Origin: Bdellovibrio sp. GT3
GTDB lineage: Bacteria > Bdellovibrionota > Bdellovibrionia > Bdellovibrionales > Bdellovibrionaceae
Direction of reading: 5' to 3'
Length of the DNA: 64,000 bases
NCBI RefSeq assembly: GCF_037996765.1
Contig: NZ_JBBNAD010000004.1
Location: 124,001 to 188,000 of the forward strand
Program-made: the position numbers and the translations under genes
Notes under the pieces: generated by a model
Seen by the model: the letters and a program-made list of their open reading frames with translations, nothing else
Database searches by the model: none
Told to the model about the DNA's origin: nothing
Part shown: one piece after another, positions 1-9,194 of the stretch
Layout: each line of letters begins with the position of its first letter
Position numbering within the stretch: the first letter of the stretch is position 1

Positions 1-896
1 CTGCCATCTATAAAGTCACCGATGAAATTGCCATGGTGCAGACATTGGATTTCTTTACTCCGATTGTCGACACGCCCAAATTGTTTGGACGAATTGCCGC
101 CGCCAATGCACTGAGCGACGTATATGCGATGGGTGGCTTGCCTAAGACGGCCATGGGGATACTGGCATTTCCTGTTGCGACGATGCCTGATTCGGTCATT
201 GTTGAAGTCATGCAGGGCGCCAGTGATGTAATCGCTGAAGCCGGTGCCAATTTTGTGGGTGGACATTCCATTGATGATGACACTTTGAAATTTGGTTTGT
301 CAGTGACGGGCTTTGTGAATCCCCAAAAAGTTTGGTCCAATGATAAAGCGAAACCGGGGGACGCGCTTATCCTGACGAAGGCTCTGGGCACCGGCACGAT
401 GACTGCCGCATTGAAGCGTCGGGAAGCCACTGAAGGCGATATTTCCGAAGCCACAGCCAGCATGGGGACTTTAAATAATATTCTGGATTATTTAAGCGAA
501 AACTCAAAAAATGCCATTAATGCCGCGACCGATATCACGGGATTTGCTTTTTCAGGACACAGCATGCAGTTGGCCAAGGCCAGTGAAGTCAGCTTGAAGG
601 TCAACTTCGACAGGCTACCGATATTCAATAATGTCATGGCTTTTTTAGAAAAAGGTTTTTTGACGAAAGCTCATCGCACGAATGCGCAATACACCGAAAA
701 TGACGTCAACTTCGGCGCATTGTCTTCATTGCAAAAAACCGTATTGCACGACCCACAGACCAGCGGGGGGTTGTTGTTGTCAGTGCATCCTGATCAGGCA
801 GAGGCTTTGATTGGCGAAATTAAATCCAAATTTGTCCATGCCAGTATCATCGGAGAAGTCGCGGCACCTTCTGCCGCAAGAGTTTCATTTGTCTAG
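1..896 (+). CDS. selD: Selenide, water dikinase (SelD), 5' end outside window
   Basis: Makes selenophosphate from selenide and ATP in the cytoplasm, the selenium donor for selenocysteine and for 2-selenouridine in tRNA. The frame is already open at base 3, so the gene starts before the window; the N-terminal loop with the catalytic Cys/Sec and Lys is not visible. Visible family signatures are LDFFTPIVD, the IAAANALSDVYAMGG block, GGHSIDD and the C-terminal DPQTSGGLL segment of the AIRS/PurM-like fold. The stop overlaps the start region of the next gene (selU), so the two are probably translationally coupled. This pairing is the usual minimal set for tRNA selenation. Whether the organism also makes selenocysteine cannot be seen here. 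Confidence 0.95.
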   Translation, partial: AIYKVTDEIAMVQTLDFFTPIVDTPKLFGRIAAANALSDVYAMGGLPKTAMGILAFPVATMPDSVIVEVMQGASDVIAEAGANFVGGHSIDDDTLKFGLSVTGFVNPQKVWSNDKAKPGDALILTKALGTGTMTAALKRREATEGDISEATASMGTLNNILDYLSENSKNAINAATDITGFAFSGHSMQLAKASEVSLKVNFDRLPIFNNVMAFLEKGFLTKAHRTNAQYTENDVNFGALSSLQKTVLHDPQTSGGLLLSVHPDQAEALIGEIKSKFVHASIIGEVAAPSAARVSFV

Positions 897-1980
897 GATT
901 GCGACGTCAGAACTTAGGAAATTGTTTCTTGATAAGACACCATTGGTGGATGTCAGAGCTCCCGTGGAGTTTTCTGAAGGATCATTGCCCGGCGCCGTGA
1001 ACCTGCCGATTATGGATGATGTTCAACGGGCCGCCGTCGGTACCACATATAAACGGGAAGGTCGGGAAGCAGCATTAGCTTTGGGACATCAGTTGGTATC
1101 TGGCGAAGTAAAAGAATCCCGTCTTCAACGTTGGGCCGCCTTTATTCGTGAAAACCCGGATACCGTGTTGTTCTGCTTTCGCGGGGGTCTAAGATCAAGG
1201 ATTACGCAGACCTGGCTATCAGAAATGGGTGTCAATCGGCCTCTTATTGAAGGCGGTTACAAGGTCGCCCGGCAATTTCTTCGCGAGGCGGTGGACCAGA
1301 GCTCGCAAAAGCCTTTGTTAATTCTTTCTGGTCCTACTGGCAGCGCAAAAACAAAAGTTCTGAATCAGGCGAAAAGCTTTTATCCGTCGATTGATATGGA
1401 ATCATTGGCCCATCATCGTGGATCTGCGTTTGGCGCGACGGCCAGCCCGCAGCCCACACAGATTGATTTTGAAAATTCGCTAGCCGTTGATTTCTTAAGA
1501 CTGACATCCGTGGCATCAACCACCGGAATATTGCTTGAAGACGAAAGCCGTCTGATTGGTCGTTGTGCAGTTCCAGAGAATTTATTTAACCAGATGCGGG
1601 CGTCTGCTTTGGTCTATCTGGAAGAGCCGTTTGAACAACGGGTGGAGAACATATTCAATGACTATGTTGCTGGCACTGCCATTGGCAAGCGGGACGTGGA
1701 AGCTGCGCTAGGTGAATTTACAAAGTTTAAAAACGCTGTGAAGACAATATCCCGCAAACTGGGTGGACTTAGAGCCCAGGAAATACTGAATGATCTTGAG
1801 TTCTGTGAGCAAGACTATCTAAAACACCAAAAGTTGGATCAGAATCGTGTCTGGATTGAAAAACTCTTGCGATACTATTACGACCCGGCTTATTCGCAAA
1901 GCTTTGCCAAACGAAACCCTAAGGTATTAATGCGAGGACGAGGCGAAGCGGTCCTAAGCTACATCCAGAATCTTAAATAA
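889..1980 (+). CDS. selU: tRNA 2-selenouridine synthase (SelU/MnmH)
   Basis: Replaces sulfur by selenium at the wobble 2-thiouridine of Lys/Glu/Gln tRNAs using selenophosphate from SelD. The N-terminal rhodanese domain carries the catalytic Cys in FCFRGGLRSR; the C-terminal P-loop domain carries GPTGSAKT. I chose the TTG at 889, which overlaps the selD stop by 8 bases and gives 363 residues with the same N-terminal spacing as E. coli SelU (about 364). An ATG at 838 or TTG at 811 would add residues not expected in the family. The start is not proved by a strong ribosome site. A terminator follows immediately. Confidence 0.93.
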   Translation: MSRIATSELRKLFLDKTPLVDVRAPVEFSEGSLPGAVNLPIMDDVQRAAVGTTYKREGREAALALGHQLVSGEVKESRLQRWAAFIRENPDTVLFCFRGGLRSRITQTWLSEMGVNRPLIEGGYKVARQFLREAVDQSSQKPLLILSGPTGSAKTKVLNQAKSFYPSIDMESLAHHRGSAFGATASPQPTQIDFENSLAVDFLRLTSVASTTGILLEDESRLIGRCAVPENLFNQMRASALVYLEEPFEQRVENIFNDYVAGTAIGKRDVEAALGEFTKFKNAVKTISRKLGGLRAQEILNDLEFCEQDYLKHQKLDQNRVWIEKLLRYYYDPAYSQSFAKRNPKVLMRGRGEAVLSYIQNLK

Positions 1981-2016
1981 AAAACCCAGCTTCTTTCGAG
2001 AGCTGGGTTTTTGTTT
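1981..2016 (+). terminator. Rho-independent terminator after selU
   Basis: AACCCAGCT pairs with AGCTGGGTT around a short loop and is followed by a T-rich run. It begins directly at the selU stop and also lies downstream of the convergent lipoprotein gene. Confidence 0.85.
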
Positions 2017-2040
2017 TGTAGGCTTTTAACGGGGACTAAA

Positions 2041-3015
2041 CTAGCGAGATACGTTTGCGCACTTCGCTGGGTAGTTTTGACCCTTTTTGAAGTACATTTG
2101 ACCTTCGATGCCGCCTTTAGCGTTCATGAAGTCAGCAGTGTATTCGCCGTTCGTCAAAGTACCTTTGAATACTGTGGAGTATCCGTTGTTTTGCGCAGGA
2201 TACGTACCAGTCAGGCTCAAAGTCGCTGGAATGAAATCACTGCGGTAGATACCGGACAAGTCCGCTTTCAAGAAATCATTCTTGTCGTAGTTTCTTGTGA
2301 AAGAGCCCACCAATGTTGGGATTGTCGTGTTGTCAGCCGGGTTGCTACCCACTTTTTGTTCAAAGATGGAAAGTTTGATTTTCCCTTTGTAGCTTGGGAT
2401 GCGCTGAGAAACTTCTTTAGTTGAAATCACGCAACCATAGTAAGTTCCAGAAATCGCTGTGTACTGTTCGCGCAGGCGATTGTAGTACTGCTCATCAGAA
2501 CCGTTGCCTTCATTTGAAGATCCACCAATTGTGAACTTCAAAGAGATTTGGCCGATGATACCAGTGCGGGATTTAACCGTACCAGTGATGACACCGTTTT
2601 TGATAGTCCCGATGATGGATTGAACGTCATCGTTGGTGATTGCTTTGGTATTCAGAATGTTCAAAGTTCCAGTTTCTGGAACGTAGGCAACATCAAGATC
2701 AGTCAACGGAGCAGAAGCCGGGGATACACGAGTGTAAGCCGCTTTTTGCATGTGCTGGATTTTTGCAGAACCGTCAGTGTTTGTGCCGGTGTTGATGTTC
2801 AAAAGCAGCAAAGAAATCTGAACGATTTCTGTCGCGCCATTTTCACGGATCATATTGCCTTGGTAGGAACCTTCCACTTTACGGAAGTTTTCAGCTGCAC
2901 GAATATTGTCTTCGTTCAATTTCTTGTTGAAATTGTCAGAGCCGTTGTTGTCGTTGTTAAATGCGCAAGCAGCAAGTGTAAGTACGCTTAGTGCTACGAT
3001 AAGTTTTTTCAACAT
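2041..3015 (-). CDS. Hypothetical lipoprotein, last gene of the TolC operon
   Basis: A 324-residue protein with a lipoprotein signal peptide (hydrophobic stretch ending LTLAAC, acylated Cys near residue 17), followed by an Asn/Asp-rich linker. The rest looks like extracytoplasmic beta-strand sequence with repeated GSYQG/GTYYG-type strands. I do not recognise a family. It has a good ribosome site (AGGGGAA) and starts 12 bases after the TolC-like gene, so it is co-transcribed with the outer-membrane genes upstream. It may be an accessory envelope lipoprotein of the efflux system; this is inference from position only. Confidence 0.8.
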   Translation of the reverse strand: MLKKLIVALSVLTLAACAFNNDNNGSDNFNKKLNEDNIRAAENFRKVEGSYQGNMIRENGATEIVQISLLLLNINTGTNTDGSAKIQHMQKAAYTRVSPASAPLTDLDVAYVPETGTLNILNTKAITNDDVQSIIGTIKNGVITGTVKSRTGIIGQISLKFTIGGSSNEGNGSDEQYYNRLREQYTAISGTYYGCVISTKEVSQRIPSYKGKIKLSIFEQKVGSNPADNTTIPTLVGSFTRNYDKNDFLKADLSGIYRSDFIPATLSLTGTYPAQNNGYSTVFKGTLTNGEYTADFMNAKGGIEGQMYFKKGQNYPAKCANVSR

Positions 3016-3027
3016 AAATTCCCCTGC

Positions 3028-4506
3028 CTATTTTTTTTCTTCTGACGTTTTTTCGTCAGGAATAAGTTCGTCTCTAGATGCAGCCCATTGGTTCAGCGCG
3101 ATGTGGTAGCTTCCTACCGCCGTGATGTATTTGATTTGCGCAGTGAACTGGTTGTTAAGGGCCTGGATCAAGTTATTAATATCGGTTCTACCTTGAGAGT
3201 AGGAGCGGGTTAATTCGCTCACTGCTTTCTCACTGTAGTTTTTTTGCTTCTCAGCACTTTGCGCGATGGTGTACGCCGCTTGTGCCCGGCGCTCTGCCTG
3301 AATGTTCGTGTCGACAACTTCCATTTGTTGGCGTTGCAAACGCGTTTGTTGCAGGTCGCGGTTTAATTTGTTGTATACGATGCGCTCATTTTGGAAATCA
3401 GAGCCAAAGTTATACGCAAACTTCAAACCCACGTAGTAGTCCGGACGGGAGCCACCAGTAAGCTCCGAATAGGAATCTTCTGATTTTTCGCCCACACCCG
3501 TCGTGTACGCCTTACCGACAACATTCAAAGTTGGATAAGACAGGGATTTGGCCGCTGTCAGATTTTCTTCAGCCGCAGATACCAAAAGTTTTTGCGAGCG
3601 GATCTGGCGCAGATCTTCAGTGTTGATCGGTGGCAAGCTTGGAATCGGCGGCAATGCCATCGTCATTTCAAATTTAACTTCGGATTTTGGATCCAAAGCT
3701 AAAGAAGTCAAAAGATTTTCAACTGATGCAAGATACTCAGTGGAAGTCGATTTTACGATCTGCTCACGTGCCTCAAGTTCAGCCTGAGCCTGTGGCAAGT
3801 CCCCTGGATTGGAATAACCCAAAGAAGTTTTTCTGCGAACTGTGTCCGTCAATTTTTTATAACGATCACGGGCCGCCACGGCTTCCTTGAAGTTTTCCTG
3901 AGCGATATAAGATGACCAGAATTGGCTGATGGAAGAAAGCACCACCTCTTCCAGATCATTCGCACGAAGGATCTCGGAAGCTTTGTACGTCTCTTCAGCG
4001 CCATTCACGATACCACGATCCGCCACACCAAAGAAGTTACCCAGGATGGCTTGTTCAAGGATGATCCCTGCGCGATCCAAAGTCTGGTTCCCCGGAGGAA
4101 CATTCGATCCCAATGCCGTGTCGTAGCTTGCGCTTTGGGAAAGGCGGTTCAATTCAAGTGTTGCCGCAGTTCCAGTTGTGAACTTCTTCCCGAACTGCAA
4201 CAAGGTGTCGTAGCGTTCAATTTTATTGTGTGGATCCAGGGTTTGCGACGTCAGAAGCTGGGCTCTTTTGTCGAGCTCATAACCAGTGGACGCAGTCAAA
4301 AGCCAGTCGTAAGTGGAAAGAGTTTGGACCAATGGAAACTTTTGCTGTTGGTATTGTAGATTTACTTCTTTAGTGCGGTAACCTTGTTGCAAAGCCAGCT
4401 CAGCCACTTTCTTTTGAGAAAGAGTGATGACGTTTGCCGGCGCCACTGGCTGTTGAGCCATCGCCGTCGAGGTTGCGCAAAGAAGAAGGATGATTTTTTT
4501 TACCAT
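3028..4506 (-). CDS. TolC-family outer membrane efflux protein
   Basis: A 492-residue protein with an N-terminal signal peptide (ends near AMAQ) and the repeated amphipathic helical layout of TolC/OprM outer-membrane channels. It contains heptad-rich segments, DLPQAQAELEAREQ in the first half and a matching helical block in the second half, separated by strand segments such as YVGLKFAYNFG. It would form the trimeric exit duct of an efflux or type I secretion system. It overlaps the upstream beta-barrel gene by 7 bases. The divergent RND pump at 5462 is the obvious inner-membrane partner, although no adaptor gene lies between them. Confidence 0.85.
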   Translation of the reverse strand: MVKKIILLLCATSTAMAQQPVAPANVITLSQKKVAELALQQGYRTKEVNLQYQQQKFPLVQTLSTYDWLLTASTGYELDKRAQLLTSQTLDPHNKIERYDTLLQFGKKFTTGTAATLELNRLSQSASYDTALGSNVPPGNQTLDRAGIILEQAILGNFFGVADRGIVNGAEETYKASEILRANDLEEVVLSSISQFWSSYIAQENFKEAVAARDRYKKLTDTVRRKTSLGYSNPGDLPQAQAELEAREQIVKSTSTEYLASVENLLTSLALDPKSEVKFEMTMALPPIPSLPPINTEDLRQIRSQKLLVSAAEENLTAAKSLSYPTLNVVGKAYTTGVGEKSEDSYSELTGGSRPDYYVGLKFAYNFGSDFQNERIVYNKLNRDLQQTRLQRQQMEVVDTNIQAERRAQAAYTIAQSAEKQKNYSEKAVSELTRSYSQGRTDINNLIQALNNQFTAQIKYITAVGSYHIALNQWAASRDELIPDEKTSEEKK

Positions 4507-5261
4507 GATACTTTAGTTCCTAATTCAAAGTTGTCTTTTTGCAGAGCGATCTCAGTTTGGTCACGCAATTCTCTTTGAGACCATTCTGTGAAGACCGACC
4601 ATTTTTTCGTCAAGCGGAAGTCTAAACCGTAATTAAGGGCGTTGTAAGAGGCTTGTTTGGAAAACTTCGCAAAATCATTATTGGAAGATTGCGTGTAGTT
4701 TACCGTGCCGTACTGCGGTGCCACAGTGACTGCCAACCAAGCAAGTTTGGCATGACGTACGCTTAGAACCACTCCACCGGAAAGTAGAGATGTGTTCAAA
4801 CGAGCATCGTCAACAACCACACCCGATGGCATAACAGCTGAAACACTTTGAGTTGCCAGGGAGCCGTTGAAACGAAGGCCACCGCTGATTAAAATATTTT
4901 TCAAGTTCAATTCAGAACTCATCACTCCCAACATCAAACCTGGCATGAATGTCTGATCATTTTGCGAAAGATCAAAAGTTCCTGCAGAGTCCGTCGTTAC
5001 CGTGCCTTTTGACTGGAATTGTTGGCCAGTGAAACCAGCGATGTATTGCCAAGGGCGTGACACGATTTCAGGTTTTGGATCTTTTAGAACCATCATGCCT
5101 GTTTGAGCATCAGTTGCTGAAGCCGTGGCGATACCTTTAGCTTTAGTTTCGTTCAAAGCGGCGTCACGCAAAGAGATAGAAGTGGATTGAGCCCAGCTGA
5201 CTGCTGCAAAAGTGGATAGGGAAACGAACAGGAATACATTCGTCGCGCGAGAGAATTTCAT
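4500..5261 (-). CDS. Putative outer-membrane beta-barrel protein
   Basis: A 253-residue protein with a cleavable signal peptide (SLSTFAAVSWAQ), alternating hydrophobic strands and a C-terminal aromatic residue (ending KVSW), as expected of a beta-barrel inserted by the Bam machinery. The ATG at 5261 has GGAG just upstream and gives a clean signal peptide; an in-frame upstream start at 5291 would put ten extra residues in front. It is the first gene of the minus-strand operon with the TolC-like and lipoprotein genes, divergent from the RND transporter. Function unknown. Confidence 0.8.
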   Translation of the reverse strand: MKFSRATNVFLFVSLSTFAAVSWAQSTSISLRDAALNETKAKGIATASATDAQTGMMVLKDPKPEIVSRPWQYIAGFTGQQFQSKGTVTTDSAGTFDLSQNDQTFMPGLMLGVMSSELNLKNILISGGLRFNGSLATQSVSAVMPSGVVVDDARLNTSLLSGGVVLSVRHAKLAWLAVTVAPQYGTVNYTQSSNNDFAKFSKQASYNALNYGLDFRLTKKWSVFTEWSQRELRDQTEIALQKDNFELGTKVSW

Positions 5262-5321
5262 AGAGTCTCCGAGGTTTTGAAGTGCGGTCATAAATAGTCT
5301 TCCAGACGAGGCATGTCAATG

Positions 5322-5360
5322 ATTGATTAGTCGCCTAAGTATTGATTAGTTGTCCTTAGG
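5322..5360. promoter_or_regulatory. Imperfect tandem direct repeat between divergent efflux genes
   Basis: ATTGATTAGT occurs at 5322 and again at 5341, each followed by a similar CCTAAG/CCTTAGG tail, giving two units of about 19 bases. The position between two divergent transcription units fits a regulator-binding site, but no regulator gene is adjacent. Confidence 0.4.
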
Positions 5361-5420
5361 AATCAGAGACGAATACGGGTCGTGAATTCACATTTGTTCA
5401 TGGTTGCTGCGACCTTGATT

Positions 5421-5429
5421 TGTTACACT
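5421..5429 (+). promoter_or_regulatory. Extended -10 promoter for the RND pump gene
   Basis: TGTTACACT matches an extended -10 element (TGn then TACACT), about 32 bases upstream of the start codon. No well-spaced -35 was found. Confidence 0.35.
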
Positions 5430-5461
5430 AGTTTGGATGATTTAGGACCAGGGAGTGGTTT

Positions 5462-8400
5462 ATGAGAATTTCAGATATTTCCATCAAGAATCCAGTATTT
5501 GCATGGATGTTGATGTTTGGCTTGATGATCTTTGGATTGATCTCGTTTTCAAGGATGGGGCTTAGCCAACTGCCGGATGTGGATTTTCCTACGGTTTCAG
5601 TGAGTGTGACTTTGGATGGCGCGGCCCCCGAAGTTATGGAGACTCAGGTTGTAGATGTTATAGAAAGTGCACTGATGGGAGTCGAAGGGGTCCAAAGTAT
5701 CACCTCGAGTTCCAAGACCGGATCGGCAACTATTACAGTGGAATTCTCCCTGGATCGGAACATTGATCTTGCTTTGCAAGACGTGCAAGCGAAGGTTTCC
5801 GGTGCGCAAAGACAGCTGCCGGATGAAGTTGATCCTCCGACAATCTCCAAAACCAATCCGGATGATCAGCCGATTCTGTGGCTTGCGCTTACTTACGACA
5901 AAGGCGATCTGGAATTCTTAATGAAGTATGCCCGTGACTATCTGAAAGATCGTTTTACGACAGTGGATGGCGTGGGTGATATCTTTTTGGGTGGTTATAC
6001 AGATCCGGTTTTGCGCGTGTTCGTGAACACCAAAAAACTTCCTCAGTACAATATCTCAGTCAATGACGTGATCGATGCGATCAAGGCCGAGCACTCGGAA
6101 GAGCCGGGTGGATACATTGAAACTGAAAAAAGCAATTACAATGTGCGCACCATGGGTGAGGCAAAAACCATCAATGAGTTTGAAAACATCGTGATCAGCA
6201 AGCGCGCCGGTCGTCAGATGTCAGACTCCATTAACATGGTAAAAATCGGCCAGGTGGCCGATGTCAGCATGGGGCTTGATAAGATCACACGCATTTCGCG
6301 CTTTAATGGCGAAACAGCGTTGGGTCTGGGTATTCGTAAGCAGCGTGGTACCAATGCGGTGGCGGTTGCCAAGGCGGTGAAAGCCAAAGCTGAAGAGATT
6401 CAATCACAATTGCCTGAGGGCATGAAGATTCATGTGAACTTTGACAGCACTCAGTTCATTGAAAAATCTGTGGGCGAGCTGACTCATCACTTGGTGTTGG
6501 CAGTCATCCTGACCTCGTTGGTGTGCTGGGCCTTTCTGGGTTCGTGGTCTGCGACCTTCAACGTTTTACTCTCTATCCCGACATCACTGTTGGGGGCCTT
6601 CATTGGTTTGTACTTCCTGGGTTACACACTAAATACATTCACTCTTTTGGGTTTAACTCTGGCGATTGGTATCGTCGTCGATGACGCCATCATGGTTCTG
6701 GAAAATATATTCAGGTACAACGAAGACGGGCGGGGGCAGATTGAGTCTGCGATCTTAGGGGCTCGCGAGATCTCATTTGCCGCGATGGCGGCAACCGCTG
6801 CGGTTATTGCGATCTTCCTTCCGGTGGCCTTCATGAAAGGCATCATCGGAGCTTTCTTCATGCAATTCGGGGTGACGATTTCCATTGCGGTATTCCTGTC
6901 GTTGGTGGAGTCATTGACAATCACACCAATGCGTTGTGCGGGTTTTGTTCATCACGGTGAGCGCTCGACAAAAATCGGCAAGGCCTTTGAAACTTTCATG
7001 GAAACTATGAAGGTCGGCTACGAAAAATGGCTGCGCAAATCTTTGAACCTGCGTTGGACTGTGATCCTGGCTTCTTTGGTGTTTGTGGCGATTTCGTTTG
7101 TGTCCATCAAGTTCCTGGTGAAGGAAATGTCACCTGCGCAGGATCAAAGTATTTTCCTGGCGCGCATTGTGCTTCCGGTGGGAAGCTCTTTGGCCTATAC
7201 AAATGGTCAAGTGAAACAAGCTGAAGCCTGGTTGAAGACTCGCCCGGAAGTTAAGCAGGTCTTTGCAAGTATTGGTGGATTCGGGGGCGGTATCTCTGAC
7301 GCCAACACGGCGATGATGTTTATCACCATGAAGGATTACAAAGATCGTCCGAAGGACGAAAAAACCGGTAAGCGTTTAAGTCAGCAGCAATTCATGCAAG
7401 TGACCCGTGAAGCGTTCAGCAAAATTAAAGACGTGCGTCCGATTTTGATGGATATGTCTCAGCGTGGTTTCTCAAGTGGTCGTGGTTACCCGATCGAGTT
7501 CACTGTTATGGGCTCAGATTGGGAGAAGCTTGCAGGTTATTCGCAAAAAATCATGGAAGAGATGACGAAGACAGGCATGATGGTCGATGTGGATTCCAAC
7601 TACTTGTTGGGTATGCCAGAGATCCAGGTGAAACCGGATCGCCTGGCGGCAGCTCAGCACGGTGTCAGCGTGGCTTCCATCGGAACAACGGTCAGTGCTT
7701 TGATTGGTGGAGTGAAAGCCGGGGAGTATCCTGAAGGTGGACATCGCTACGATATCAAAGTTCAGCTGGATACCAAAAAAGAAGATGCGATGGTCGAGAT
7801 CAAAAGACTTTTGATCGGAAACACGAATGCCAACTTGATTCCAATTGATCGTGTGACCAAGCAGGAAACTACCAAGGCGTTGCAAAGTATCTCGCGCTCC
7901 AACCGTCAGCGTGCGATTTCCATCACGGCCAATTTAAAGCCGGGTGCTTCGCAACAAGAGGCCATGGAAAGAATCGAGAAAATTGCCAAGAGCACGTTAG
8001 AGCCGGGTTACATGATTGAGCAACAGGGTTCTTCAAAGACTTTCCAAGAGTCTTTCCAAAGTTTGATCTTTGCGTTGATCATGGGTTTGGTGATTGCCTA
8101 CATGGTTCTGGCTTCGCAGTTCAATTCATTTATTGATCCAGTGACGATCCTGATGGCGCTGCCGTTCAGTTTCTCGGGGGCATTTTTTGCGCTTCTGATC
8201 ACGGGTCAGTCTTTGAATATGTACTCGATGATCGGATTGTTGCTTTTGATGGGTATCGTGAAAAAGAACTCGATCCTGTTAATCGAATTCACCAACACCG
8301 TTCGTGACCGCGGAACATCCGAGGCAAATGCGGCTTTGATTGAAGCGTGTCCGATCCGTTTGCGTCCGATCCTGATGACATCCATTGCGACCATCGCTGC

Positions 8401-8611
8401 CGCGGTTCCATCAGCAACTGCGACCGGTGCTGGTTCCGAAACCATGCGTCCGATGGCTTTGTGTCTGATCGGGGGCGTACTTGTATCGACGATCTTAACG
8501 TTGTTCGTGGTTCCATGTGTGTATTCACTGATGGATCGCTTCAGAAAACGTGATGAGGTCCGCGAAAAAACCCGCCAAGCCTTCGCCGCCGTCGGCGACG
8601 AAGCTCTTTAG
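5462..8611 (+). CDS. RND-family (HAE1-type) multidrug efflux permease
   Basis: A 1049-residue inner-membrane proton/drug antiporter of the AcrB/MexB type, which forms a trimer and pumps substrates from the periplasm. The two-fold RND layout is clear: transmembrane helix 1 at residues 12-32, a large periplasmic loop, a helical bundle, a second loop and a second bundle. Key proton-relay residues are visible: the Asp pair in GIVVDDAIMV (TM4) and the Lys in GIVKKNSILL (TM10). The start has GGGAG upstream. The gene stands alone and diverges from the TolC operon. A periplasmic adaptor gene is not adjacent. Confidence 0.95.
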   Translation: MRISDISIKNPVFAWMLMFGLMIFGLISFSRMGLSQLPDVDFPTVSVSVTLDGAAPEVMETQVVDVIESALMGVEGVQSITSSSKTGSATITVEFSLDRNIDLALQDVQAKVSGAQRQLPDEVDPPTISKTNPDDQPILWLALTYDKGDLEFLMKYARDYLKDRFTTVDGVGDIFLGGYTDPVLRVFVNTKKLPQYNISVNDVIDAIKAEHSEEPGGYIETEKSNYNVRTMGEAKTINEFENIVISKRAGRQMSDSINMVKIGQVADVSMGLDKITRISRFNGETALGLGIRKQRGTNAVAVAKAVKAKAEEIQSQLPEGMKIHVNFDSTQFIEKSVGELTHHLVLAVILTSLVCWAFLGSWSATFNVLLSIPTSLLGAFIGLYFLGYTLNTFTLLGLTLAIGIVVDDAIMVLENIFRYNEDGRGQIESAILGAREISFAAMAATAAVIAIFLPVAFMKGIIGAFFMQFGVTISIAVFLSLVESLTITPMRCAGFVHHGERSTKIGKAFETFMETMKVGYEKWLRKSLNLRWTVILASLVFVAISFVSIKFLVKEMSPAQDQSIFLARIVLPVGSSLAYTNGQVKQAEAWLKTRPEVKQVFASIGGFGGGISDANTAMMFITMKDYKDRPKDEKTGKRLSQQQFMQVTREAFSKIKDVRPILMDMSQRGFSSGRGYPIEFTVMGSDWEKLAGYSQKIMEEMTKTGMMVDVDSNYLLGMPEIQVKPDRLAAAQHGVSVASIGTTVSALIGGVKAGEYPEGGHRYDIKVQLDTKKEDAMVEIKRLLIGNTNANLIPIDRVTKQETTKALQSISRSNRQRAISITANLKPGASQQEAMERIEKIAKSTLEPGYMIEQQGSSKTFQESFQSLIFALIMGLVIAYMVLASQFNSFIDPVTILMALPFSFSGAFFALLITGQSLNMYSMIGLLLLMGIVKKNSILLIEFTNTVRDRGTSEANAALIEACPIRLRPILMTSIATIAAAVPSATATGAGSETMRPMALCLIGGVLVSTILTLFVVPCVYSLMDRFRKRDEVREKTRQAFAAVGDEAL

Positions 8612-8660
8612 GGTGCCAGGTCCTACTTACGGAAGCGGTACAGAACCGATATCGGTTCTG
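8612..8660. repeat. Intergenic repeat, copy A, ending in a perfect 20-bp palindrome
   Basis: Bases 8612-8648 match 18670-18706 at 34 of 37 positions, beginning GGTGCCAGGTCCTACTTACG. Both copies begin within two bases after the stop codon of a long plus-strand gene. In this copy the end runs into the perfect palindrome CAGAACCGATATCGGTTCTG (8641-8660). Confidence 0.75.
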
Positions 8661-8728
8661 CCTAATATTTTGACGATCGGGTAAATTTGAAAAAGTCATA
8701 ATTCGTAACGGGGTTAACTTTTTGATTC

Positions 8729-8737
8729 TGCTATATT
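8729..8737 (+). promoter_or_regulatory. Extended -10 promoter of the small secreted protein gene
   Basis: TGCTATATT gives an extended -10 (TGn plus TATATT) followed by a leader containing AGGAG, 27 bases before the ATG at 8764. Confidence 0.45.
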
Positions 8738-8763
8738 CGCGGTATCAAATAGGAGTATTCCAA

Positions 8764-9129
8764 ATGAAATCAATGATCTTTGCTTTGGCTTTTTTGATGG
8801 TTGGTACGGCGTCTGCTTCTGTAACTTCGGTTAAAGTGTGCAACCCTAATAACGGTGGCGAAGCTGCTTTGGTGGTTGTGAAGGGCGATGTTTTGTCAGT
8901 CACTTCTGAAGGTAAAAAACCGCATTCTGAAAAGGTTCTGGAAGTGCTGGAAGCCAGCGAGTCAGACTTGAAAGAAATGGCAAGTTTTTACGGCCTTGAA
9001 GGCAGCCTAGTTTCTGCAACATCTTATATTTTCGCGGAATCCGGAGTGGTGTTGGCAGTGGATAGCAAGGGCATCCAATACTTCCTTACTGCAATGGGCG
9101 TTGGCGGTACTTCTAAAAGCTGCAAATAG
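8764..9129 (+). CDS. Small secreted hypothetical protein
   Basis: A 121-residue protein with a typical signal peptide (hydrophobic core then GTASAS). The mature part has two Cys residues (VKVCNP and the last-but-one residue), which could form one disulfide. The ATG at 8764 is set by AGGAG a few bases upstream; an in-frame TTG at 8722 would precede the ribosome site and is rejected. It has its own promoter and terminator, so it is monocistronic. No family recognised. Confidence 0.75.
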   Translation: MKSMIFALAFLMVGTASASVTSVKVCNPNNGGEAALVVVKGDVLSVTSEGKKPHSEKVLEVLEASESDLKEMASFYGLEGSLVSATSYIFAESGVVLAVDSKGIQYFLTAMGVGGTSKSCK

Positions 9130-9160
9130 TAAGGTTCAGCGGCTTCGGAACTTTTAGATT

Positions 9161-9194
9161 AAAAGGCATTGGTTATATCCAATGCCTTTTTTTT
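9161..9194. terminator. Bidirectional terminator
   Basis: AAAAGGCATTGG pairs with CCAATGCCTTTT around TATAT, with A-run and T-run on either side. It serves both the gene ending at 9129 and the minus-strand operon ending at 9193. Confidence 0.85.
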
